Positions 50,750 to 60,661 of a DNA stretch of 64,000 nt are shown here, piece after piece. Both the position numbers and the translations under genes were made by a program. Numbering within the stretch: the stretch's first letter is position 1; every line of letters begins with the position of its first letter. This DNA is from Paenibacillus sp. PvR098 (lineage in GTDB: Bacteria > Bacillota > Bacilli > Paenibacillales > NBRC-103111): contig NZ_JAFIBU010000001.1 of NCBI RefSeq assembly GCF_017833255.1, positions 1,116,001-1,180,000 on the forward strand, in the 5' to 3' direction. Below the pieces are notes generated by a model that ran no database searches, was not told where the DNA came from, and was given only the letters and a program-made list of their open reading frames with translations.

Positions 50750-50962
50750 TTACGGTAGTAGAGACAGGTTGAATGAAGGATGGGGTGCGTAGACTCTGTT
50801 AGACATGGGACGTAGAGCAGCTCGGCACGCGATTGGCTTCCCATACTCGACTCCGCGAGAATCTTGTGCTCGAACCAAATACTTGAACTTTGCATTATCT
50901 ACACCATCAATTGGTTTAGAAGAAGTGATTTGAGAAATTTTCTGATTTTGAGTAGAATACAT
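50750..50962 (-). CDS. Small protein of unknown function
   Basis: A 70-residue protein: MYSTQNQKISQITSSKPIDG, KFKYLVRAQDSRGVEYGKPI, and an ending RVYAPHPSFNLSLLP. The start at 50962 follows CAGGGAGA; the longer frame to 51010 does not. It resembles a small beta-barrel domain, and I am not able to name the family. It stands alone between the MCP-type receptor and the histidine kinase. Confidence 0.5.
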   Translation of the reverse strand: MYSTQNQKISQITSSKPIDGVDNAKFKYLVRAQDSRGVEYGKPIACRAALRPMSNRVYAPHPSFNLSLLP

Positions 50963-51330
50963 AGTGTATCTCCCTGCATTGTTTTTTTGGATCCGATCGA
51001 TAGCCAGCAATTGGGATCCTTACACATCTTACCAAGGAGCCTTTTTATTCTTCAAACCCCATATTTCTTCATAAAAGGAATGCTGACCGATACTTCAATA
51101 AATACAAAAAAGGAGCTGCTTCGTAGCATACTCCTCCATAGTCGAACTTCATTAGTAAAATAAAAAACACCAAAAACTGGTACTTAATTAAAGTTGATTC
51201 ATTTCCGGTTAGCGTAAGTGGAGCTATGTTGGAACTGCTGACGCTAATCGAGCTGTTTAGACGGAGATGACTTCGCCAAATATGCAAAGCTAATATAGAT
51301 CAATATGGTGTATGAATTTTGTAAATAGCA
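50963..51330. other. Intergenic region without a supported gene
   Basis: The frames here are short and have no ribosome binding site. A weak inverted repeat (GGTTAGCGTAAG and GCTGACGCTAATC, imperfect) around 51208-51252 is all that I see. Confidence 0.35.
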
Positions 51331-52551
51331 TTATTTAACATAATCTTCTGTTTTTAGTGGAAATCCAATTTCAAATGCAAATGTCGAGCCACGGTTTGTT
51401 GAATTTTCAAGCCAGATACGCCCATTCATCAATTTAACTAACTGTTTGCATATTGAAAGTCCAAGCCCCGTTCCGCCAAAATATTCATCAGCGATCTTCG
51501 TGTGTACTTGTGTGTATGGTTGGAACAATTGGTCAATATAATCATTCGGTATACCAATACCTGTGTCTTTTACCCTGAAAGATAATCGTTGATACTCTAA
51601 ATCTTCAGATGTCAAATTGACCGAAATTTGAATTTCCCCTTGCTTTGTAAATTTGACTGCATTTCCAACCAAGTTAATTAAAACTTGCCGGATTTTATGC
51701 TTATCGCCTACCAATTTATGTGATATCTCTGAAGCGAGTTCACTCTTTATAATAATCCCCTTTTTTAAAACTTGAGCAGAAAACAGATCTAGCACCTGAT
51801 TCAAGCAAGAATGTATGTCAAATGGTTCAACATTCAATTCCATTTTACCAGCTTCGAATTTTGAAAAATCCAATATATGATCAAGCAAAGAAAGTAATGT
51901 TTCGCCGCACGAATCAATCGTATCCAAAAATTCCTTTTGTTCCTCCGTCATTTCGGTAGATTGAAGCAAGCTTGTCATTCCAATAATACCGTTCAATGGT
52001 GTTCGGATTTCATGGCTAAGCACTGCTAATAATGCAGACTTTTGCCGAGTTAGCTTGTCAATATTGCGTGAGGCCAACCGCAATTCCATTTCATCCATAA
52101 CTATTTGAGCGAGAACGTTCAAGATATTGAGTTCTTCATTCGTGATTGAACGGGGCTGATAGTCCATCACACATAGTGTGCCCAGGTTATGATTGTCGTG
52201 AGTAGTCAGTGGAACACCGGCATAGAAACGAAAACCGTTTTCTTTTGCGACCAAAGGATGTGCGAGCGACCGCGGATCAATACTTGCATCATTAAGAATA
52301 TAAGGCTTATTGTGAAGGATGGCTGAAGCACAAAGTCCAGGTTCACGTTTTACCTCCTCCAGGTCTATCCCATGTCGGGACTTGAACCAAACCCGATCCG
52401 TATCAACTAAGGTTGTGATAGCAACGGGCACATTAAGTAATTGGGAAGCAAGCGAAGTTATTCTATCAAAAGAGCCTTCTGACGGCGTATCAAGTATCTG
52501 GTACCTTTGCAAAGCCTGTAATCGGTCTTGCTCTTTTTCAGTTTCTATCAT
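51331..52551 (-). CDS. GAF-domain sensor histidine kinase
   Basis: A 406-residue soluble kinase. Residues ~20-165 are a GAF domain (LLNVPVAITTLVDTDRVWFK, PGLCASAILHNKPYILNDAS, GTLCVMDYQPRSITNEELNI). The phosphoacceptor is in AVLSHEIRTPLNGIIGMTSL at about residue 180, and the ATPase has N box LINLVGNAVKFTKQGEIQIS, G1 DTGIGIP and G2 GGTGLGLSICKQL. It ends soon after G2 with no receiver domain, so the response regulator is elsewhere. The ligand of the GAF domain is unknown. Confidence 0.9.
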   Translation of the reverse strand: MIETEKEQDRLQALQRYQILDTPSEGSFDRITSLASQLLNVPVAITTLVDTDRVWFKSRHGIDLEEVKREPGLCASAILHNKPYILNDASIDPRSLAHPLVAKENGFRFYAGVPLTTHDNHNLGTLCVMDYQPRSITNEELNILNVLAQIVMDEMELRLASRNIDKLTRQKSALLAVLSHEIRTPLNGIIGMTSLLQSTEMTEEQKEFLDTIDSCGETLLSLLDHILDFSKFEAGKMELNVEPFDIHSCLNQVLDLFSAQVLKKGIIIKSELASEISHKLVGDKHKIRQVLINLVGNAVKFTKQGEIQISVNLTSEDLEYQRLSFRVKDTGIGIPNDYIDQLFQPYTQVHTKIADEYFGGTGLGLSICKQLVKLMNGRIWLENSTNRGSTFAFEIGFPLKTEDYVK

Positions 52552-52726
52552 AGCTTTTTCCTTTCTTATCTAATCATGAGTGTTACCATTATTTAAATTG
52601 ATTCGCTAATTGTTCTTGAAATCCTTTATTATATGTCAAGCAAATACCACAAGTTGGGAACAGAACAATTCTGCCTGTTGGTATAATTATAAATCTCAGA
52701 ATAATACTAAGTTTTTATCTTGTAAT

Positions 52727-52754
52727 AAAAAAACCACGGATCTAATCCCGTGGA
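52727..52754 (-). terminator. Terminator of the YolD-like gene
   Basis: CCACGGG / TCCGTGG with a run of seven T on the minus strand; the stem overlaps the stop codon at 52742. Confidence 0.75.
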
Positions 52755-52993
52755 TAATCTACTCTCATTATATCCATAAAGGGTACTTTTACAGTCTCTA
52801 CAGACCCCCGGACATGGACTTTTCCAGTTCTTGAATCCATCTCCACAATCAGTCCGCGAACCGGTTCTCCCCATCCCCATACCGTCAGCAGGATTTCAGA
52901 ACTTTCCAGCTTAGCTTCCGTTAGTTGATTTCCTATCTCCTCTAAAACAAATTCATCCCTCGTTGGTCGCTTTGCTACCTTTGCCTTTGCCAC
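52742..52993 (-). CDS. YolD-like family protein
   Basis: An 83-residue YolD-like protein starting at GTG behind GGGGGAA: RPTRDEFVLEEIGNQLTEAK and SSEILLTVWGWGEPVRGLIV followed by SRTGKVHVRG and a VPFMDIMRVD end. In Bacillus, YolD is known from the SPbeta region and yolD-like genes are linked to a UV-resistance module with UvrX/DinB2-type polymerase genes; no such polymerase is next to it here. It is therefore an orphan copy. Function not settled. Confidence 0.85.
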   Translation of the reverse strand: MAKAKVAKRPTRDEFVLEEIGNQLTEAKLESSEILLTVWGWGEPVRGLIVEMDSRTGKVHVRGSVETVKVPFMDIMRVDYPRD

Positions 52994-53610
52994 TTTTATT
53001 CCCCCGTAATAATTCCATTTATAGTCCTAAAATATCTTAATATAAAAATATACTAATAATACTCAAAATGTAGCTTATGGATGTGCGTAACTGAAGGGAT
53101 CGCAACTGACCCCGCTATTTTTTAAATCCATGATTTGTTTTTTAATTTTACCACAGTGGGTCACATGGAGCTAAGAAAATTTTGGCCTCGTCTTAATTCG
53201 TTATCCTGCCAATAAGTTGAGTATCGAAGACGTTGAATCCTAAGTTTACCACAAGTCTTTTTTCTACGTATAAAGTTACCACGATTACAAAATAACCTAC
53301 CTAACCTGTAATCTGTACAGGGTCGTAAATAAAAATGGCGCTTTGTAACACTGTTTTCATAACCGGATCGGCCATTTAAGATCGAGAGAAAAGGCAGGAA
53401 ATCCGGATATTACAAATCTATTTATGTTACTGGGCATATTAAAAATTCAAATACTTGCAGGGAGTTCAAGTTACAAGCCCTTTGAATGACTATCGTTCTA
53501 AGATCACATAGGAAGCTATAATACCGAATAGCGCTGAAATAAACACTTTCATAGGAACAGAAAGGAATTCTTATTTACTACGTCGAATAATGTGGCTGAG
53601 GTGATTATTA
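52994..53610. other. Long intergenic region, no gene seen
   Basis: About 600 bases with no open frame that has a ribosome binding site. I see an AT-rich part (52994-53150), no strong hairpin with a T-run, and no clear IS ends. It may contain decayed sequence. The promoter of the 74-aa gene should lie near its right end. Confidence 0.4.
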
Positions 53611-53835
53611 ATGTCTGAGTCAAGAGCTCTTTATTCCGATACAGAGTTATTCGCAGCATCATTGTTCCAGTTGAAAGTAACCGTCTGGGAACACACCGCT
53701 GATGATATTCCTGTAAGAATTGAGGATGGCGGAACAATTGAACGAATTACCCCTATAAGCGTTAAAATAAACGGGACTAATTATGTGCGAAGCGATTGTG
53801 AATTTCGAGTATATATGAGCGATGTTAAATCCTAA
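53611..53835 (+). CDS. Small protein of unknown function
   Basis: A 74-residue acidic protein (MSESRALYSDTELFAASLFQ, DIPVRIEDGGTIERITPISV, CEFRVYMSDVKS) with a fair ribosome binding site (GAGGTGAT). It looks like a small beta-rich domain with a predicted pattern of six strands. No family recognised and no coupled neighbours. Real coding is plausible because start, SD and composition agree. Confidence 0.5.
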   Translation: MSESRALYSDTELFAASLFQLKVTVWEHTADDIPVRIEDGGTIERITPISVKINGTNYVRSDCEFRVYMSDVKS

Positions 53836-53926
53836 GATTCATTACTGAAAAACAAAGCCCAATTTCCATCGGTTATGAACGATTGGCAGCCCCTCGCTAT
53901 TACAGCATGCAACATAGAGCAATTTC

Positions 53927-54721
53927 TTATCGATGGCTATTTTGCATTACCCGATTGAGGAAATTATTCATTAACAAGGGAATAGAAATCAAGATTGGTG
54001 GATCGTCAGGACGGGGAACGTGGAGCGTAACTTGCTGATGCGGGACGGAGGAAAAGGGACCAACGATGATCGGCTCCTTTAATCGGGCGCGTAACGTTGT
54101 GTGCGGAAGCAAATAATCCAAGGCTTGCATCCCCCAAGAAACCGATGTAGCCATCAGATAGTAGGTGCCCGGTTTGACGCCTGTAAAACAAAAATCCCCT
54201 AAAGAAGGAACCAACGTTCCGTATAGGGGAAGTCCTTCAGGAATCGGTTTGGCAAACAGGCCGATCAGAATGACACCTTCAAAAGGAATCGTCGATTGGA
54301 CGGTCCCTTCTATTCTTACGTGTTGATTTAAACTAGGATATGACGTACGCCAATCGTTAAGCTTCTGTAATGATTGCAAGTGATTGTCCGCTTGCAGAGC
54401 CGAGTTCCGAAAGTCGGACGGCGTCACTCCTACCCGTTCGGTAAATCGGGTGGTGAAGGTTCCTAGACTCTGCTGCCCTATCTCCAATCCGATATCGCGA
54501 ATACTCAGATTGGTCCGCAATAACAAATCTTTTGCCTTTTGCAATCGGAGGGAAGAAACATAATATAAGGGTGAGATACCTATTCGTTCTTTAAAAATGC
54601 GCGAGAAATGGTACTGACTGTAGGCTACATGACCGGCCAACCGGCAAAGCGGAAGCGGTTCATAAATATGCTGATGAATATATGCGAGCACCTCGTCAAT
54701 TTCTGAATATCGGTTAGTCAC
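53927..54721 (-). CDS. AraC-family transcriptional regulator
   Basis: A 264-residue protein with the AraC/XylS HTH at its N-terminus (LCRLAGHVAYSQYHFSRIFK, VSSLRLQKAKDLLLRTNLSI, RDIGLEIGQQSLGTFTTRFT) and a C-terminal effector domain of about 150 residues (IPFEGVILIGLFAKPIPEGL). AraC proteins with N-terminal HTH and this C-domain are common in spore formers. The frame is open to 54796 (ATG), but GGAAGGTG lies eight bases before GTG 54721, so that is the likely start. Target unknown. Confidence 0.82.
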   Translation of the reverse strand: MTNRYSEIDEVLAYIHQHIYEPLPLCRLAGHVAYSQYHFSRIFKERIGISPLYYVSSLRLQKAKDLLLRTNLSIRDIGLEIGQQSLGTFTTRFTERVGVTPSDFRNSALQADNHLQSLQKLNDWRTSYPSLNQHVRIEGTVQSTIPFEGVILIGLFAKPIPEGLPLYGTLVPSLGDFCFTGVKPGTYYLMATSVSWGMQALDYLLPHTTLRARLKEPIIVGPFSSVPHQQVTLHVPRPDDPPILISIPLLMNNFLNRVMQNSHR

Positions 54722-54943
54722 AATACCTGCACCTTCCTTCCGCTCATGTTCCTTTTGGGATAAGGGATGGCTGCCAGTTCCGTTCCGGCTGCTCATAAAC
54801 TAGGTTGTTTACGAGTTTAGATTCCTGTCCTTATTGAAGTACTACCAAAGTCAATCATATCAAACGTATGTTCCTGTGTAAATAATTTCCTTATCATTAG
54901 GAAAATCTGTAATGCAGGTAAACATACTGCGATCCCATCCTTA

Positions 54944-55045
54944 TTACGTTAACCGAAAAATAAGATCAGGCTGCGGTTCAATGTTAAGTCTATTCAGCTC
55001 AATAATCAGCTCGCTAGTGGTACGAGATTTTGCATCTTCTCCCAT
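54944..55045 (-). CDS. Possible 33-residue protein
   Basis: A minus-strand frame MGEDAKSRTTSELIIELNRL then NIEPQPDLIFRLT with a stop at 54944. AAGGGGCG lies upstream at a slightly long distance. The amino-acid pattern is coding-like (amphipathic helix then a Pro-rich turn). It starts just outside the yfmM promoter, on the opposite strand. No homologue recognised; a chance frame cannot be excluded. Confidence 0.4.
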   Translation of the reverse strand: MGEDAKSRTTSELIIELNRLNIEPQPDLIFRLT

Positions 55046-55046
55046 G

Positions 55047-55076
55047 TTGAGTTATTCGCCCCTTAAAGCTTATAAT
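55047..55076 (+). promoter_or_regulatory. Promoter of the ABC-F gene
   Basis: TTGAGT at 55047, an 18-base spacer and TATAAT at 55071, about 40 bases before the start codon. Confidence 0.6.
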
Positions 55077-55113
55077 ATAACGAGAATATAGATTAAAAGA
55101 AAAGGTGTCATTC

Positions 55114-56670
55114 ATGAGCATATTAAACGTAGAACGACTAAGCCACGGCTTTGGAGATCGCGCTATCTTCAATGACGTATCCTTCCGCCTGCTCAAAGGC
55201 GAGCACATCGGACTCATCGGCGCCAACGGCGAAGGCAAGTCCACCTTCATGAACATCATTACAGGCAAGCTCCAGCCGGATGACGGCAAGATCGAATGGT
55301 CCAAGCGCATGCGCGTTGGATACCTCGATCAGCATGCGGTGCTAAACAAGGGCATGACGATCCGCGATGTCCTGAAGGGAGCCTTCCAATACCTGTTCGA
55401 TATGGAACAAGAGATGAACGACATGTACGCTAAGATGGGCGAGGTATCTCCGGAGGAGCTCGAGCAGCTGCTTGAGGATGTCGGAACGATTCAGGATACG
55501 TTAACCAATCAAGATTTTTACATGATCGATGCCAAGATCGACGAAACCGCCCGTGGACTGGGACTTACGGATATTGGATTAGATAAGGACGTCAACGACC
55601 TTAGCGGCGGACAGCGGACGAAGGTATTGCTCGCGAAGCTGCTGCTCGAAAAACCGGACATCCTGCTCCTTGACGAGCCGACGAACTATCTCGATGAGCA
55701 GCATATAGACTGGTTAACGCGCTATCTTCAGGAGTATGAGAATGCATTCATTTTAATCTCACACGACATTCCGTTCCTGAACAGCGTAATTAACCTGATC
55801 TATCATATGGAAAATCAAGAGTTAAACCGCTATGTTGGCGATTACGACCATTTCCAGCAGGTCTACGAAATGAAAAAACAGCAGCTTGAATCAGCCTACA
55901 AGCGCCAACAGCAAGAAATTGCGGATTTGAAAGACTTCGTAGCCCGGAACAAAGCGAGTGTCGCGACGCGGAACATGGCGATGTCCAGACAAAAGAAGCT
56001 CGACAAAATGGATGTCATCGAGCTGGCTAAGGAAAAACCGAAGCCACAGTTCAACTTCAAAGAGGCAAGAACGTCCGGCAAGCTGATTTTCGAAGCTGCG
56101 GAGCTTGTCATCGGTTATGAGAATCCCTTATCAAGACCACTCAACCTCCGAATGGAACGTGGTCAGAAGATCGCGCTTGTGGGTGCGAACGGGATCGGTA
56201 AAACTACGCTGCTAAGGAGTATCTTAGGCGAGATCAAGGCACTGTCCGGCTCCGTTAAGCTTGGAGATAACCTGAATATCGGCTACTTCGAGCAAGAAAT
56301 GAAAGATGCCAATTACAATACATGCATTGATGAAATATGGAATGAGTTCCCTTCTTACTCGCAGTTCGAAGTGCGTGCGGCGCTGGCCAAGTGCGGGCTC
56401 ACGACCAAGCATATCGAGAGTAAAATTACCGTGCTTAGCGGCGGCGAGAAGGCGAAGGTACGGCTCTGTAAGCTGATCAACCGCGAAACGAACCTGCTCG
56501 TGCTCGATGAGCCAACCAACCACTTGGATGTGGATGCTAAGGATGAGCTGAAGCGCGCCCTCAAGGCGTACAAAGGCAGCATCCTGCTAATTTCCCACGA
56601 ACCCGAATTTTATCGCGAAGTTGTAACAGATACATGGAACTGTGAATCCTGGACGACAAAGGTGTTTTAA
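55114..56670 (+). CDS. yfmM: ABC-F family ATPase, YfmM type
   Basis: A 518-residue tandem ABC ATPase without membrane parts. First NBD: GLIGANGEGKSTFMNIITGK (Walker A), DLSGGQRTKVLLAKLLLEKP (signature) and LLLDEPTNYLDEQHIDWL. The linker KDFVARNKASVATRNMAMSR is the P-site tRNA interaction motif of ABC-F. Second NBD: ALVGANGIGKTTLLRSILGE, VLSGGEKAKVRLCKLINRET, LLVLDEPTNHLDVDAKDELK. It ends NCESWTTKVF, as YfmM-type proteins do by memory. The ATG 55114 has AAAGGTG upstream. ABC-F proteins act on stalled or antibiotic-bound ribosomes; which of these applies is not known. Confidence 0.88.
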   Translation: MSILNVERLSHGFGDRAIFNDVSFRLLKGEHIGLIGANGEGKSTFMNIITGKLQPDDGKIEWSKRMRVGYLDQHAVLNKGMTIRDVLKGAFQYLFDMEQEMNDMYAKMGEVSPEELEQLLEDVGTIQDTLTNQDFYMIDAKIDETARGLGLTDIGLDKDVNDLSGGQRTKVLLAKLLLEKPDILLLDEPTNYLDEQHIDWLTRYLQEYENAFILISHDIPFLNSVINLIYHMENQELNRYVGDYDHFQQVYEMKKQQLESAYKRQQQEIADLKDFVARNKASVATRNMAMSRQKKLDKMDVIELAKEKPKPQFNFKEARTSGKLIFEAAELVIGYENPLSRPLNLRMERGQKIALVGANGIGKTTLLRSILGEIKALSGSVKLGDNLNIGYFEQEMKDANYNTCIDEIWNEFPSYSQFEVRAALAKCGLTTKHIESKITVLSGGEKAKVRLCKLINRETNLLVLDEPTNHLDVDAKDELKRALKAYKGSILLISHEPEFYREVVTDTWNCESWTTKVF

Positions 56671-56682
56671 ACTGTATCCAAA

Positions 56683-56719
56683 AGCTTATCTAACCGAGAG
56701 TGGTTAGATAAGTTTTTTT
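56683..56719 (+). terminator. Terminator of the ABC-F gene
   Basis: CTTATCTAACC / GGTTAGATAAG with seven T on the plus strand. Confidence 0.85.
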
Positions 56720-56807
56720 GTTGTTCCATGCATTTTACATTATTTAATAGAAACGCAAACGAAAAGGAAGACCATGGGGGCCTCCTTCTCTTTACAACGG
56801 TTAAGCT

Positions 56808-58235
56808 TCAATTCGCCAGGCTTTGGTATAAACCTGCGTACTGCTGGGCCGATTTGCGCCAGCTGAAATCTTTTTTCTTGATGTTGCTCATCAAATTCGA
56901 CCAAACCGCAGGATCTCGATACAACCGCACGGCCCGTTCCACGGTATACAGCATATCATGGGCATTATAGCTGGCGAAGCTGAAGCCGGTCCCTTCTCCT
57001 GTTTCTTCATTATAAGGGATGACCGTATCCCGGAGCCCGCCGGTTTCACGGACGATCGGAACGCTTCTGTAACGCATGGCGATCAGTTGGCCGATGCCGC
57101 AAGGCTCGAACAGCGAGGGCATCAAGAAGAGATCCGAACCCGCATAAATTTGTCTTGCGAGTCCTTCGTCAAATAAAATTTGCGCCGACAGCTTGTCCGG
57201 AAACGCATCAGCAGCCCAGCGGAACAGCTGCTCGAAACGAGGCTCTCCCGTGCCCAGAATGACCCACTGAGCATCCAGCGACATCAGTTCGCCGATCACC
57301 CGGTCGATCAGAGAAAGCCCCTTCTGATCCACCAGCCTCGTCACCAGCGCTATCATAGGTACTTCTTTATTCACGGGAAGTCCGAGCCGTTCCTGCAGCT
57401 TCACTTTGTTTTGCTGTTTTTTAGCCAGCGAATCGCGGTAATTAACCTCAATATGAGGGTCTGTCATCGGATCGAATTCTTCATAATCCAGGCCATTTAG
57501 AATCCCTTGCATCCGGTGACTGTTATTTCGAAGCAAGCTGTCCAAGTGTTCGCCGTAATACGGCGTTTGGATTTCTTCAGCATAAGTCGGGCTCACGGTG
57601 GTAACGAAGTCAGAGTAAAGAAGTCCGCCTTTAAGAAAGCTGGCTCCGCCGTGCTGCTCCAGAGCATATCCATGGAGATGCTCGTCCCCCAAAGCGAAGT
57701 AATCATTGAACTGCTCTTTGCCGAAAACCCCTTGATATTTCAAGTTGTGCACGGTAGTAACGGTTTTGATATGAGCGTATTCGGGCTGGTAGCTAAAGTG
57801 GACCCGGTACAGCACAGGGATCATACCGGCTTGCCAGTCGTGACAATGGATGATGTCCGGCATGAAATCAATGTGCTGCAAGGAATCCATCACCGCTCGG
57901 CAATAGAACGCAAAACGTTCAGCATCGTCACCGTATCCGTAACAGCCTTTACGCTTGAAATAAAATTCGTTATCGATAAAATAAAAAATGATGCCTTCAT
58001 GCTCCAGCTTCGAAATCCCGCAAAACAATGTTCTCCAACCCATTTGCAAATCAAATACGGCAACGGGTTCCATCTTCTGTATAAAGCTTTCAGGGATATC
58101 GTCGTACTTAGGCAGTATGACACGAACATCGAGTCCTTGCTTAGACAGTTCCTTGGGCAGCGAACCGATCACATCGGCAAGTCCGCCCGTTTTGACAAAA
58201 GGTACGGCTTCAGACGCGGCAAATAACACTTTCAT
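56808..58235 (-). CDS. glgA: Glycogen synthase (ADP-glucose type)
   Basis: A 475-residue GT5 glycogen synthase. The ADP-glucose-binding KTGGLADVIGSLPKELSKQG stands at residues 15-34; HCHDWQAGMIPVLY, VHNLKYQGVFGKEQF, HGASFLKG-type and the C-terminal LFLMPSLFEPCGIGQLIAMR are all present. It extends alpha-1,4-glucan from ADP-glucose. It is the last gene of the minus-strand glgB-glgC-glgD-glgA operon. In Bacillus subtilis glgP (phosphorylase) follows; here the convergent ABC-F gene follows, so phosphorylase must be encoded elsewhere. Strong AGGAG precedes the ATG. Confidence 0.93.
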   Translation of the reverse strand: MKVLFAASEAVPFVKTGGLADVIGSLPKELSKQGLDVRVILPKYDDIPESFIQKMEPVAVFDLQMGWRTLFCGISKLEHEGIIFYFIDNEFYFKRKGCYGYGDDAERFAFYCRAVMDSLQHIDFMPDIIHCHDWQAGMIPVLYRVHFSYQPEYAHIKTVTTVHNLKYQGVFGKEQFNDYFALGDEHLHGYALEQHGGASFLKGGLLYSDFVTTVSPTYAEEIQTPYYGEHLDSLLRNNSHRMQGILNGLDYEEFDPMTDPHIEVNYRDSLAKKQQNKVKLQERLGLPVNKEVPMIALVTRLVDQKGLSLIDRVIGELMSLDAQWVILGTGEPRFEQLFRWAADAFPDKLSAQILFDEGLARQIYAGSDLFLMPSLFEPCGIGQLIAMRYRSVPIVRETGGLRDTVIPYNEETGEGTGFSFASYNAHDMLYTVERAVRLYRDPAVWSNLMSNIKKKDFSWRKSAQQYAGLYQSLAN

Positions 58236-58378
58236 GGCTTCCTACCACTCCTTTATTTTTTACGCGCGTCCGGGAAACAGACGATGTTGCTTGGACGCCG
58301 CTGCCTGATGGAGCAGCGTCTGCAGCTCCGGGTTGTGAAAAGCGGAACTGCCCCCCCTCCCGGACACGGTGGTTTATA

Positions 58379-59488
58379 TTAAATAACCTTAGTTTTGGAA
58401 GCGATAAACGGTGCTTGTTTGTCACCGGTAAGCACACGGCCCCTGCTAATGAAAACATCTTTGTCCAGAATGGCATTCTCGATGATGACATTCTCTTCGA
58501 TTTCGCAGTTTTGCAGGATAATGCTGTTCTTGACGTAAGCGCCTTTTCGGATTTTGACTCCACGGAACAATATGCTGTTCTCCACCTTGCCTTCGATCAC
58601 GCAGCCGTTAGCAATGAGGGAGTTGCGGGCATGAGCATTCTCTGCGTATCGGGCAGGAGGCTCATCCTTGACCTTCGTGTAGATTAAGTTTCTCTGGAAA
58701 AACAGCTCGCGCCATACCTTCGGATTCAACAGCTGCATGCTGTTCTTATAATAGCTTTGAATGGTGTTTACGATGCCAGTATGCCCTTCGTGCAAATAGC
58801 CGAAAACGCTGAGCTTATCGATATTTTTCATAATACCGTCCCGCACCAGATGGTCATAGCCTTGAGCAAGGCAGGATTCGACCATGTCCAGCAGCAGCTC
58901 TTTACTCATCACATACATCTCCATGGAGATGTTATCGGTTCGAAGACGTCCCGAATGATCCTCGATCACCGTCACCTTCCCGTCATCCTTAACGGCCATA
59001 CGGCGGTGTTTGGCATATTCATCGATATCCGCTTTTGTATAGACAACCGTGACATCGGCGCTCTTCTCCAGATGATAATCCAACACGGCATTATAGTCGA
59101 TATTACATACCAGATGGCTGCGGGAAATGACCACATATTCCTCACGGCCGCGGTAAAAATAGTCGCGATGACTGTAAAACTGGAACAAATCGCCTCGGGA
59201 CATTCCAGTGGTTTCATGAAGTATGGCCGGTAAAATAAACAGTCCACCGCGCTTCCGGTCCAAATCCCATTCCTTGCCTGAACCAAGATGGTCCATCAAA
59301 GAACGGTATTTGTGCTGCGTGAATACAGCTACATTCTCAATACCCGAGTTCACCATATTCGATAAGGTAAAATCAACCAACCGATATCTCGAACCGAACG
59401 GCACCGATGCAACGCAGCGGGAATAGGTCAGCTCCTCCAAATCATCCGGCTCGTTCACCAGATTAACAACGCCCATCATTCGCTTCAT
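58379..59488 (-). CDS. glgD: ADP-glucose pyrophosphorylase regulatory-type subunit GlgD
   Basis: A 369-residue GlgD: SRCVASVPFGSRYRLVDFTL, EWDLDRKRGGLFILPAILHE and the left-handed beta-helix end (GVKIRKGAYVKNSIILQNCE). The catalytic pyrophosphate motif GGxGxRL of GlgC is missing, as in GlgD of other Bacilli, so it works as a partner of GlgC. GGGGTGAT precedes its ATG, six bases after glgC. It ends with a serial hexapeptide-like helix. A 140-base gap separates it from glgA. Confidence 0.9.
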   Translation of the reverse strand: MKRMMGVVNLVNEPDDLEELTYSRCVASVPFGSRYRLVDFTLSNMVNSGIENVAVFTQHKYRSLMDHLGSGKEWDLDRKRGGLFILPAILHETTGMSRGDLFQFYSHRDYFYRGREEYVVISRSHLVCNIDYNAVLDYHLEKSADVTVVYTKADIDEYAKHRRMAVKDDGKVTVIEDHSGRLRTDNISMEMYVMSKELLLDMVESCLAQGYDHLVRDGIMKNIDKLSVFGYLHEGHTGIVNTIQSYYKNSMQLLNPKVWRELFFQRNLIYTKVKDEPPARYAENAHARNSLIANGCVIEGKVENSILFRGVKIRKGAYVKNSIILQNCEIEENVIIENAILDKDVFISRGRVLTGDKQAPFIASKTKVI

Positions 59489-59494
59489 GCGAAA

Positions 59495-60661
59495 TCACCC
59501 CTTCACCGAAGTACTAGTCATGCTGATGCGCTCGTTACTGCCGATCAAAATAATGTCCTGATCGCCTTCCTCTTCCGGTTTTCCGATGACGCAGCCGCTC
59601 TCCACCACCGTTCCTTCACCAATAATCGATTTATAGATCTTGACGTTATTGCCGATTTTGACGTTCGGCATGATGACCGAATCCTTGATCAGACTTCCTT
59701 CACCGATTTCCACACCGTAGAACAGCACCGAATGGTCCACTTCTCCGAAGACGCAGCAACCTTCATTGACCAGCGACCTTCGCACCTGTGCCGTCGGCGC
59801 CACATACTGCCCGGGTTGAAGCGGGTTAACCGAATAGATTCGCCATTCCCTGTCGTTTAGATTGAATTCGGGTTCGTTCTCCAGCAGATCCATATTGGCT
59901 TCCCACAGGCTTTGAATGGTACCGACATCCTTCCAGTACCCTGTAAAAGGATACGCCATCATCCTCATGTTGTCGCGCAGCATGCCGGGAATCACATCTT
60001 TGCCGAAATCTTTACTGGACTCCGCATCAGCCTCATCCTTGATCAAGTACTCCTTCAAAACCTGCCAATTGAAGATGTAAATGCCCATCGATGCGAGATT
60101 GCTCTTCGGCTCCTTCGGCTTCTCGGCGAATTCGGTAATCCTTTGATCCTCATCTGCGCTCATGATGCCGAAGCGGCTAGCTTCCTCCCATTTAACCTCA
60201 ATCACGGCAATGGTGGCGTCCGCTCCCTGACGCTTGTGGAAATCCAGCATCAAATCGTAATCCATCTTGTAAATGTGATCTCCCGAAATCACCAGTACAT
60301 ACTCGGGATCGTATTGTTCAACAAACGAAACATTGCGGAAGATCGCGTTCGCGGTACCCTTATACCAATCTCCACCGCTTTGCTCCATATAAGGCGGAAG
60401 CACCGTAACTCCGCCATTCTTACGGTCAAGATCCCACGGCGTGCCGATGCCGATATATGTATTCAGCACAAGAGGCTGATACTGCGTCAGCACGCCGACG
60501 GTATCGATGCCCGAGTTCGTGCAGTTGCTCAGCGTAAAGTCGATTATCCGATATTTTCCCCCAAAATGTACCGCCGGCTTGGCCAGCTTGTTCGTCAACA
60601 ACCCGAGACGCCTTCCTTCGCCACCTGCCAGCAGCATGGCAACACATTCTTTTTTACGCAT
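59495..60661 (-). CDS. glgC: Glucose-1-phosphate adenylyltransferase
   Basis: A 388-residue GlgC. The nucleotidyltransferase motif [60 protein letters not shown], and [20 protein letters not shown] are all present, and the left-handed beta-helix follows ([20 protein letters not shown]). It makes ADP-glucose from ATP and glucose-1-phosphate. The start MRKKECVA at 60661 overlaps glgB by eight bases with a GGAAGGGG site inside that gene; the longer frame to 60688 is an overlap artefact. Confidence 0.93.
   Translation of the reverse strand: MRKKECVAMLLAGGEGRRLGLLTNKLAKPAVHFGGKYRIIDFTLSNCTNSGIDTVGVLTQYQPLVLNTYIGIGTPWDLDRKNGGVTVLPPYMEQSGGDWYKGTANAIFRNVSFVEQYDPEYVLVISGDHIYKMDYDLMLDFHKRQGADATIAVIEVKWEEASRFGIMSADEDQRITEFAEKPKEPKSNLASMGIYIFNWQVLKEYLIKDEADAESSKDFGKDVIPGMLRDNMRMMAYPFTGYWKDVGTIQSLWEANMDLLENEPEFNLNDREWRIYSVNPLQPGQYVAPTAQVRRSLVNEGCCVFGEVDHSVLFYGVEIGEGSLIKDSVIMPNVKIGNNVKIYKSIIGEGTVVESGCVIGKPEEEGDQDIILIGSNERISMTSTSVKG

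Noticed and set aside
57507..58226. 239-residue plus-strand frame opposite glgA
   Set aside because: Shadow of a conserved gene with no SD site.
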